DNA of 11,684 nt. It comes from DATBLQ01 sp036555325 (GTDB taxonomy: Bacteria > Pseudomonadota > Alphaproteobacteria > Rhizobiales > Aestuariivirgaceae). The stretch covers positions 1 through 11,684 of the forward strand of contig DATBLQ010000079.1 of assembly GCA_036555325.1 (NCBI GenBank), read 5' to 3'. Positions 6,615 to 11,684 of this stretch are shown here, piece by piece (position 1 is the stretch's first letter; each line of letters starts with the position of its first letter). Made by a program: the position numbers and the translations under genes. Under the pieces are notes generated by a model. That model did no database searches and was not told the DNA's origin. It worked only from the letters and a program-made list of their open reading frames with translations.

Positions 6615-7062
6615 TGTTTTCCTTGTGGGGCGGGAGGAGATGATGACGGGGGTCTCTCGTTCGTCAGGGCCGGACTTGATCCGGCCATCTCTCTTTCGGA
6701 GGAGCGGCAGATACGCGGGTCAAGCCCGCGTATGACGAAGACAACGGTCCGCGCATGATGGGTCTCTCGGTCGTCAGGGCCGGACTTGATCCGGCCATCT
6801 CTCTTTCGGAGCAGCGGCGGATACGCGGGTCAAGCCCGCGTATGACGAAGACAACGGTCCGCGCATGATGGGTCTCTCGTTCGTCATGGCCGGACTTGAT
6901 CCGGCCATCTCTCTTTCGGAGGAGCGGCAGATACGCAGGTCAAGCCCGCGTATGACGAAGCAACGGTCTGCGCATGACGCGTTCGTTGGAGTTGCGGGAG
7001 TGACGGACCGTCCGGCAGGCAGGGCCGGGTGTTGGGCCAACGCCCGATCATGGTGAAAAATT
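6615..7062. other. Intergenic region dominated by tandem repeats
   Basis: No gene is supported in these 448 bases. They hold a fragment of the CCTTGTGGGG repeat (6621-6637), the three-copy tandem array (6650-6978), and a GC-rich dyad at 7026-7046 (CGGGTGTT with AACGCCCG, one G-T pair, 5-base loop). That dyad lies 17 bases beyond the stop of the small - strand gene. The dyad has no T run. Peptides from this stretch (for example the MAGLDPAISL type) are translated repeat DNA and are not counted as genes. Confidence 0.7.
6650..6978. repeat. Three tandem copies of a 110-bp dual-palindrome unit
   Basis: Copies start at 6650, 6760 and 6870 with a 110-base period; the third is 109 bases long through a 1-base deletion. 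Copies 1 and 2 differ at only three positions, and copy 3 at about five. Each unit has palindrome A (GGCCGGA, loop CTTGA, TCCGGCC; 6668-6686, 6778-6796, 6888-6906, extended to 9 bp in copy 3). Each also has palindrome B (ATACGCGGG, loop TCAAG, CCCGCGTAT; 6711-6733, 6821-6843, 6931-6953, one mismatch in copy 3). The size and two-palindrome design recall the rhizobial RIME elements, but identity with them was not tested. Palindrome A, followed by ATCTCTCTTTC, could help end transcription from the isomerase operon. Confidence 0.9.
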
Positions 7063-7146
7063 CTATCCGCCGACGACGCCAAACAGATAGAGCAGGATGA
7101 TGATCGGGATCGGGATTCCGATCAGCCACAGAAGCAGAGGTCGCAT
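7063..7146 (-). CDS. 27-residue hydrophobic membrane peptide
   Basis: This short gene is below usual gene-calling limits. It starts MRPLLLWLIG, continues with an alternating Ile/Pro segment (residues 9-17), then Leu/Ile/Tyr/Phe, and ends GVVGG at TAG (7063-7065). It is a single hydrophobic span with one Arg after the start, so it would insert in the inner membrane. The ribosome site AAGGAGA (7155-7161) lies 8 bases before ATG 7146. A possible EcfG-type promoter (7175-7199) would start the mRNA just before that site. I recall similar tiny Pro/Ile-rich hydrophobic peptides in alphaproteobacteria, but this was not checked. Function unknown; a role in membrane stress is only suggested by the promoter. 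Confidence 0.6.
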   Translation of the reverse strand: MRPLLLWLIGIPIPIIILLYLFGVVGG

Positions 7147-7174
7147 AAACTTGGTCTCCTTCGATGCCAATCTA

Positions 7175-7199
7175 AACTGTCCCGGCGCCGATAAGTTCC
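7175..7199 (-). promoter_or_regulatory. Possible EcfG-type (general stress sigma factor) promoter
   Basis: Read on the - strand: GGAAC (7199-7195), a 16-base spacer, then AGTT (7178-7175). The alphaproteobacterial EcfG consensus is GGAAC, 16-17 bases, CGTT, so the -35 is perfect and the -10 has one mismatch. The predicted transcript start, near 7168, falls just upstream of the ribosome site of the small peptide gene, which supports the placement. Confidence 0.4.
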
Positions 7200-7267
7200 C
7201 GAAAGTGTTCCATAACCTCCCTTCCGGCCCGTTTCGTCCTCCTTAAGGCGTCATCGGAGGTGGGGTG

Positions 7268-7297
7268 TTGCATCCTCTGTGTCGAATGTGGTGCAAT
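7268..7297 (+). promoter_or_regulatory. Possible promoter or operator before the molybdenum hydroxylase operon
   Basis: TTGCAT (7268-7273) and TGCAAT (7292-7297) are 18 bases apart. They match -35/-10 hexamers only partly (about four of six each) and also form an inverted repeat (TTGCA / TGCAA), as a regulator site might. They lie 77 bases before the FAD-subunit start. No stronger signal was seen in 7147-7373. Confidence 0.2.
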
Positions 7298-7373
7298 GTC
7301 CCTTCAAGGCTCTGGGCGCCGTGCTCGACATGGTGATGCGGGGCGTTCCATCTCTCCTTCAGCAGGACATTTC

Positions 7374-8237
7374 ATGCGTTATGAAGCTCCAAATTCAATT
7401 GACAAGGCGGTCGATCTTCTCGCTGCCGAGCGCGGGCAGGCGTTTCTGCTCGCCGGAGGCACGGACTTGCTGGTGCGCTTGCGCACAGGCTTTATCGAGC
7501 CCGATTTGATCGTCGACATCAAAAACATCGACGTTATGAACAGGATCACCCCGGAGAGTGGCGGCTTTCGGGTGGGAGCGGCGGTGTGCGCCGCCAAGCT
7601 CGGCGAGCACGACGAGGTGCGCAAACTGTGGCCGGGAGTGGTGGAAGCAGTCGAGCTGATCGGATCGAAGCAGGTGCAGGGTCGCGCGACCATGGTGGGC
7701 AACATGTGCAACGCATCGCCCGCAGCCGACAGCGTTCCGGCGATGATTGCCGCCGGCGCGACGGTTACGATCGCGGGACCGAAGGGGCGCCGCACGGTGC
7801 GGGTGGAAGACGTGGCCACCGGCCCGGGCAAGACGAGCCTCGCCAAGGGCGAACTGGTTGAATCGGTGTTCCTGCCGGCCCGGCCGCCCAAGTCGGGGGA
7901 TGCCTATCTGCGTTTCATTCCCCGCAGCGAGATGGATATCGCGGTGGTGGGTGCTGGCGTCAGCTTGAGCCTTGACGGGAGCGGCGTTTGTACCGCCGCG
8001 CGAGTATCGCTCGGCGCAGTGGCGGAGCGCGTGCTGCTGGTTGAGGAGGCCGCGAAGGCGCTCATCGGAAGCAAGATCGACGATAAAGCGCTTGACAAGC
8101 TCGCGGCTGCGGCCTCTGCGGCGTGCAGACCGATTGACGACAAGCGCGGAACCAAGGAATACAGGATCAAAGTGGCTGGGGTGCTCGCACGTCGCGCCGC
8201 GAAAATTGCGCTCGAACGCGCCGGGAGAAAATCATGA
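7374..8237 (+). CDS. FAD-binding subunit of a molybdenum hydroxylase (CoxM-like)
   Basis: This 287-residue medium subunit of the xanthine dehydrogenase / aerobic CO dehydrogenase family carries FAD and passes electrons from the iron-sulfur subunit to an acceptor. Both FAD-binding motifs are present: AGGTDLL (27-33) and TMVGNMCNASPAADS (106-120). The C-terminal third matches the family's CO-dehydrogenase flavoprotein C-terminal domain. The start is ATG 7374 (MRYEAPNS, with AGGA 6 bases upstream); an upstream ATG at 7260 adds a segment unlike the family and is rejected. The stop overlaps the next start (ATGA). CoxM is the nearest well-known type, but the substrate cannot be read from this subunit, so no symbol is given. 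Confidence 0.9.
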   Translation: MRYEAPNSIDKAVDLLAAERGQAFLLAGGTDLLVRLRTGFIEPDLIVDIKNIDVMNRITPESGGFRVGAAVCAAKLGEHDEVRKLWPGVVEAVELIGSKQVQGRATMVGNMCNASPAADSVPAMIAAGATVTIAGPKGRRTVRVEDVATGPGKTSLAKGELVESVFLPARPPKSGDAYLRFIPRSEMDIAVVGAGVSLSLDGSGVCTAARVSLGAVAERVLLVEEAAKALIGSKIDDKALDKLAAAASAACRPIDDKRGTKEYRIKVAGVLARRAAKIALERAGRKS

Positions 8238-8716
8238 GTCAGGTACGGGTTGCGACGACGATCAACGGGGATCCCGTCGAATATCTTTGCGATGCAGAGG
8301 AAACACTTCTGGATGTGCTTCGCAACCGCCTCGGTCTGACCGGGAGCAAGGAAGGCTGCGGAACGGGCGACTGCGGAGCATGCAGCGTGATTCTCGATGA
8401 CCGCCTGGTCTGCTCCTGCCTGGTGCTCGGCGCCGAGGCCCAGGGGAAAGAGATTCAGACGGTTGAGGGCATGGCCGATGGCGAGAGATTGCATCCCCTG
8501 CAACGGAATTTCATCGAGCATGCAGCGCTGCAATGCGGCATCTGCACGCCGGGCTTTCTGATTGCGGCGAAGGCTCTGCTCGAGCGTAATCCGGACCCGA
8601 GCGAAACAGAGGTACGGTTTTGGCTGGCCGGCAACTTGTGCAGATGCACAGGCTACGACAAGATCGTGCGGGCGGTGATGGCGACAGCGGCGGAGATGCG
8701 CCAAGCAAAGGCCTAG
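8234..8716 (+). CDS. [2Fe-2S] subunit of a molybdenum hydroxylase (CoxS-like)
   Basis: This 160-residue small subunit carries two [2Fe-2S] clusters and relays electrons from the molybdenum site to FAD. The ferredoxin-like N-terminal cluster uses C42, C47, C50 and C62 (GCGTGDCGAC, then C with x11 spacing). The second uses C101, C104, C136 and C138 (QCGIC and LCRC), preceded by Q100, a usual contact to the molybdopterin cofactor. All eight cysteines are present, so the protein looks functional. The start overlaps the FAD-subunit stop by 4 bp, behind GGGAG (8223-8227). The partner that would hold the molybdopterin site is not adjacent; an amidohydrolase follows after 23 bases. Confidence 0.93.
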   Translation: MSQVRVATTINGDPVEYLCDAEETLLDVLRNRLGLTGSKEGCGTGDCGACSVILDDRLVCSCLVLGAEAQGKEIQTVEGMADGERLHPLQRNFIEHAALQCGICTPGFLIAAKALLERNPDPSETEVRFWLAGNLCRCTGYDKIVRAVMATAAEMRQAKA

Positions 8717-8739
8717 GATTTCAACGATTCGGGGGACAC

Positions 8740-10383
8740 GTGATTGCAAAGACTGCCGACCTTGTCATCGTGAATGGCGATGTCAGGACGATGGATCCGC
8801 TGACGCCTTACGCCAGCGCGATCGCCATTTCAGCCGGACGAATCGAGGCAACGGGAGACGATGCCGACATCCGGCAGCTTGCGGGGCGCAACACTGAGGT
8901 GATCGATGCGGGCGGCAGGCTCGTGCTGCCCGGATTTCAAGATACTCACATTCATTTGCAGGACAGCGGCACCGACCGGGTGCACTCCGCCGACCTTGAA
9001 GGCGCGCAAACCGTGGAGGACTTGCAGCAACGGCTGAAGCGTTTCATGGATCAGCAAGGCCCAGACGGATGGATCACGGGTGTTGGCTGGCATTCAGGGA
9101 TTTTCGGCGAGCAGAATCTCAATCGATTCGTTCTGGACGAGGTTTCCCGAGACAGGCCTATATTCATGGCCGCCTCGGACGGGCACAGTGCCGCCATCAA
9201 CACCAAAGCATGCGAGGTGCTGGGCATCACCGCGGCGAGCGAAAATCCACCGAACGGGATCATCGTGCGGCAGGCCGACGGAGAGCCGCAGGGTCTCATT
9301 TACGAAGATGCCATCTTGTGGATTCGAAGCAAGATGCCGAGCCTCAGCGACGAAGACTATGTTGCGGGGGTGCGGTACGGGCAAGACCTGTGCAACAGGC
9401 ACGGCATCACCGGAGTGCTCGACGCGATGGTGGAAGAGCGCCATATGCGCGTGTATCGGACGCTCGAGGACGCCGGCGGGCTTACGGTGCGAGTGGGGGC
9501 GACCGCGAAGGTTGAACCGCGTGAGAGTGTCAAGGGGGCGCTGGATCGGCTGCTGCATCTGAGACGAACCTACAATTCGCCCATGGTCAAGATGCATTCG
9601 GCGAAGTTCTTCCTCGACGGAGTATTCGAAAATCGCACGGCTGCGATGATGGCGGACTACTCGGATGCAACCGGCGGCAATGCGCCAGTGATGTTCGAGG
9701 AGCAGCATCTTAACGAGATGTTCAAGGCCTTCGATGCCGCTCGGTTCCAGATCCATATTCACGTTATCGGCGACAAGGCGGCGCGGGCGGCGCTGGATGC
9801 CTTGGAACTCGCGCGCAAGGAAAATGGCGCGTGGCCGAGTCTGCATCAGCTGGCGCATGTGCAAATTGTCGACCCTCAGGACATCCCCCGCTTTGCGCAG
9901 CTGGGTGCGGTGGCGAACATTCAGCCATTGTGGGCCGGGTTTGATCCTTCGGTTGCGGATGTGGCATTGCCAATGGTGGGCGAGGCGCGCGGCCGCTGGA
10001 TGTATCCGTTCAAATCGCTCCTCGCCGCGGGAGCGATGATCGCCGTGAGCAGCGACTGGGGCGTCTCTACGCTCAATCCGTTCCCCATCATGCAAACTGC
10101 CGTGACCCGTCAGCCGACACTCAAGGGATCGAACATTCCTGTTTTTCTGGCAGAGGAATGCATCAGCGTCGAGGACGTGGTCAGGGGTTACACGGTCAAC
10201 GCCGCCGCATCCGCTTGGCGCGGGGACGAGACGGGAACTTTGTCTTTTGGGAAGCATGGCGATGTGATCATCCTCGATCGGAACATCTTTGCCATCGACC
10301 CGAAGGACATCGGCGGGACGCAAGTGTTGTTGACGCTGCTCGGCGGACGGGAGGTTTACCGGGCGAAGGATTTTGCGGGGTAG
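8740..10383 (+). CDS. YtcJ-like amidohydrolase (amidohydrolase family 3)
   Basis: This 547-residue metal-dependent hydrolase has the N-terminal beta-sandwich start (ADLVIVNGDVRTMD), the metal motif H70-x-H72 in PGFQDTHIH, and K289 in SAKFFLDG, where the family often has a metal-bridging lysine. Further metal or catalytic residues are H341 (IHIHVIGD), H373 (LAHVQ) and D439 (VSSDWG). The C-terminal LSFGKHGDVIILDRN closes the sandwich. Relatives cleave amide or formamide bonds, such as N-substituted formamide deformylase; the substrate here is unknown. No signal peptide. The start GTG 8740 follows GGGGGA (about 8731-8736) and comes 23 bases after the iron-sulfur gene, so it is probably co-transcribed. 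Next to a molybdenum hydroxylase this suggests breakdown of an N-containing compound (inference). Confidence 0.88.
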   Translation: MIAKTADLVIVNGDVRTMDPLTPYASAIAISAGRIEATGDDADIRQLAGRNTEVIDAGGRLVLPGFQDTHIHLQDSGTDRVHSADLEGAQTVEDLQQRLKRFMDQQGPDGWITGVGWHSGIFGEQNLNRFVLDEVSRDRPIFMAASDGHSAAINTKACEVLGITAASENPPNGIIVRQADGEPQGLIYEDAILWIRSKMPSLSDEDYVAGVRYGQDLCNRHGITGVLDAMVEERHMRVYRTLEDAGGLTVRVGATAKVEPRESVKGALDRLLHLRRTYNSPMVKMHSAKFFLDGVFENRTAAMMADYSDATGGNAPVMFEEQHLNEMFKAFDAARFQIHIHVIGDKAARAALDALELARKENGAWPSLHQLAHVQIVDPQDIPRFAQLGAVANIQPLWAGFDPSVADVALPMVGEARGRWMYPFKSLLAAGAMIAVSSDWGVSTLNPFPIMQTAVTRQPTLKGSNIPVFLAEECISVEDVVRGYTVNAAASAWRGDETGTLSFGKHGDVIILDRNIFAIDPKDIGGTQVLLTLLGGREVYRAKDFAG

Positions 10384-10409
10384 GGCCGGGTTTTCTTTTT
10401 TATCTCAAC

Positions 10410-10492
10410 CGTCATGGCCGTGTTTGACACGGCCATCTCTTTTGGGAGCGGTGGCAGATACGCGGGTGACGAAGACAAACGGCCGCGCATGA
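10410..10492. repeat. Diverged, partly deleted single copy of the dual-palindrome repeat
   Basis: This aligns with the 110-bp unit from CGTCATGGCC through GCGCATGA. Palindrome A is intact but its stem has changed on both sides: ATGGCCGTG (10414-10422), loop TTTGA, CACGGCCAT (10428-10436). Palindrome B keeps only its left arm (10458-10466): 13 bases holding the loop and the right arm are missing before GACGAAG. It lies between the convergent amidohydrolase and ABC ATPase genes. Confidence 0.8.
10414..10443 (+). terminator. Possible terminator formed by the repeat palindrome
   Basis: The perfect 9-bp stem at 10414-10436 is followed by CTCTTTT. That makes a plausible intrinsic terminator for the amidohydrolase operon, 30 bases after its stop. 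On the other strand the stem is followed by a T-poor stretch, so stopping the convergent ATPase transcript is less likely. Confidence 0.4.
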
Positions 10493-10506
10493 GATCTGCG
10501 TCGGCC

Positions 10507-11598
10507 TTACTCCGTGAGCAGGATGGCCGCCTCGGGTGCCCAGCTGAGCCAGACGGACCTGCCCACGGCACTCGGATCGTCGATGTTGCGCTCGACATTC
10601 TGGTGCGCGACGGCGATCAGCCGATCCACTCCGCCAACGCTGACGTAGTAGTGACTGCGGTCGCCGAAATAGGCCTTGGCGCTGACGGTTCCGGCAATGG
10701 AATTATCGCCGTGCCGCGGTTTAAGCGACAGGCTGAGCTTCTCTGGTCGCACGGCCACGGAAACCGTTGATCCGATGGGCGGCAACATGCCATTGGCCGC
10801 GGCCTTCAGGATACCAAGGCGGCCGGCATCGACCGTTGCGAAGGCGTCGGATTTCGCCTGCAGGCGTCCGTGGAAGAAGTTCATGGTACCGATGAACTCG
10901 GCCACCGCACGGCAGTTGGGTTCTTCATAGAGTTTGGCCGAGGTGTCTATCTGCAGGGCCTTGCCTTCCGACATCACGGCTATGCGATCGGACAAGGTTA
11001 GCGCCTCTTCCTGATCATGGGTGACAAAAACAAACGTGATGCCAACGGCCCGCTGCAGCTGACGCAGCTCGATCTGCATTTCCTCGCGAAGCTTCTTGTC
11101 GAGCGCGCCTAGGGGCTCGTCGAGCAGAAGCACCTTGGGGCGCAGGACAAGGGCGCGGGCGAGGGCGACACGCTGGCGCTGACCGCCGGAGAGCTGGTGG
11201 GCGGCGCGCGCGCCGTAGCCTCGAAGCTTTATGAGCTCCAATGCCTGGGTGACGCGCTCCTCGGTCTGTTCGTGACCAAGCTTCAGCCGGCGCAGCCCAT
11301 AGGCAATGTTGTCATGGACATTGAGATGCGGAAAAATCGCGTAGCTCTGGAACACCATGTTGGTCGGCCGCTCATGCGGCGGCACGCCCGACATCGGCTG
11401 CCCGTCGATGAAGATCTCGCCGCGCGTCGGCACCTCGAAGCCCGCCAGCATGCGCAGCAGCGTGGTCTTGCCGCAGCCGGAGGGGCCGAGCAGCGAGAAG
11501 AACTCGCCGCGGCGGATGTCGAGGGAGACGTCGTCGACCGCGGCCACGCCGCCGAAGCGCCGCGTGACGCCGCGGATCGAGACGGAGGAGGCGGTCAT
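10507..11598 (-). CDS. PotA-like ABC transporter ATPase
   Basis: This 363-residue ATPase is of the polyamine/opine/iron-type ABC importer group. The motifs are complete: Walker A GPSGCGKTT (38-46), Q84, LSGGQ (136-140), Walker B VLLLDEP (with D160 and E161), and switch H194 in THDQEEA. The DEPLGALDKKLRE segment and the C-terminal TOBE-type domain (about 240-363, with VRPEKLSL) are typical of PotA. The start is ATG 11598. The ribosome site before it is weak (only GCTCCGC-like sequence), so expression may be low or the start less certain. No permease or binding protein is in the window. Its partners may lie beyond the right edge or downstream elsewhere; the genes next to it at its 3' end are on the other strand. 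Substrate unknown; polyamine is only a family default. Confidence 0.9.
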   Translation of the reverse strand: MTASSVSIRGVTRRFGGVAAVDDVSLDIRRGEFFSLLGPSGCGKTTLLRMLAGFEVPTRGEIFIDGQPMSGVPPHERPTNMVFQSYAIFPHLNVHDNIAYGLRRLKLGHEQTEERVTQALELIKLRGYGARAAHQLSGGQRQRVALARALVLRPKVLLLDEPLGALDKKLREEMQIELRQLQRAVGITFVFVTHDQEEALTLSDRIAVMSEGKALQIDTSAKLYEEPNCRAVAEFIGTMNFFHGRLQAKSDAFATVDAGRLGILKAAANGMLPPIGSTVSVAVRPEKLSLSLKPRHGDNSIAGTVSAKAYFGDRSHYYVSVGGVDRLIAVAHQNVERNIDDPSAVGRSVWLSWAPEAAILLTE

Positions 11599-11617
11599 GG
11601 ATGCGGAGCTTTTAGCA

Positions 11618-11684
11618 CGTCATCCTGAGGGCAGCGAAGGATCCCCGGATCGATGGCCAGACTCGGCGGTCGCGCCGGGGATCC
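11618..11684. repeat. Rhizobial-type palindromic repeat, cut by the window edge
   Basis: It begins CACGTCATCCTGAGGGCAGCG and contains a perfect 10-base inverted repeat, GGATCCCCGG (11639-11648) against CCGGGGATCC (11675-11684), around a 26-base spacer. The right end is the end of the window, so the full extent is unknown. The CGTCATCCTGAG...CAGCGAAGGATC motif is familiar from intergenic DNA of rhizobia. It lies 20 bases upstream of the ATPase start, in its promoter area. Confidence 0.55.

Noticed and set aside
6650..6978. CRISPR array
   Set aside because: The units are contiguous 110-bp tandem copies with no unique spacers between short repeats, and no cas genes are present.
7172..7213. 13-codon - strand open frame (MEHFRELIG...) after a GGGAGG sequence, just upstream of the small membrane peptide gene
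   Set aside because: The ribosome site is only two bases from the ATG, and the frame overlaps the better-placed EcfG-like promoter. It could be a leader peptide, but there is nothing beyond chance to support it.
7260..7373. Upstream extension of the FAD subunit from ATG 7260
   Set aside because: The extra 38 residues are Gly/Arg/Ser-rich and unlike the family, which normally begins near the MRYEAP segment.
10381..10402. T-rich stretch right after the amidohydrolase stop as an intrinsic terminator
   Set aside because: No stable stem precedes the T run; the palindrome at 10414-10436 is the better candidate.

Overview
The window looks like chromosomal DNA of an alphaproteobacterium, most likely a Hyphomicrobiales (rhizobial/Phyllobacteriaceae-type) species. 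The reasons are the high GC content with strong GC3 in the genes, the protein families present, and intergenic palindromic repeats of the kind scattered through rhizobial genomes. The genus is inference; no rRNA or tRNA is present to fix it.

Layout. Bases 1-63 are the tail of an unidentified + strand gene. Bases 64-379 are a repeat mosaic. Next, on the - strand, is a DUF1479/YbiU-like putative Fe(II) dioxygenase (380-1615). It is divergent, across a 108-bp promoter region, from a tight + strand operon (1724-6614): periplasmic sugar-binding protein, two CUT1-type permeases, an ABC ATPase and a D-lyxose-isomerase-family protein. A perfect 10-bp hairpin separates the binding-protein gene from the permeases; the genes after it overlap or lie within 10 bp. 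Together these look like an uptake-and-entry module for a pentose or hexose (lyxose/mannose-type), with an uncharacterised oxygenase beside it.

Bases 6615-7062 hold three almost identical tandem 110-bp units, each with two palindromes whose loops are complementary. Just beyond, on the - strand, is a 27-codon hydrophobic peptide gene (7063-7146) with a good ribosome binding site and a possible EcfG-type (general stress response) promoter.

A second + strand operon (7374-10383) encodes the FAD subunit and the [2Fe-2S] subunit of a molybdenum hydroxylase (CO dehydrogenase/xanthine dehydrogenase family), followed by a YtcJ-like amidohydrolase. The molybdopterin catalytic subunit is missing from this operon and from the window. 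A diverged single copy of the palindromic repeat (10410-10492) follows. It sits between this operon and a convergent - strand PotA-like ABC ATPase (10507-11598). Another rhizobial-type repeat runs off the right edge.

Most notable for follow-up: the oxygenase/importer/isomerase cluster, the molybdenum hydroxylase operon without its large subunit, the very short membrane peptide with a stress-type promoter, and the dual-palindrome repeat family, which includes a copy whose stem has changed in a compensatory way.
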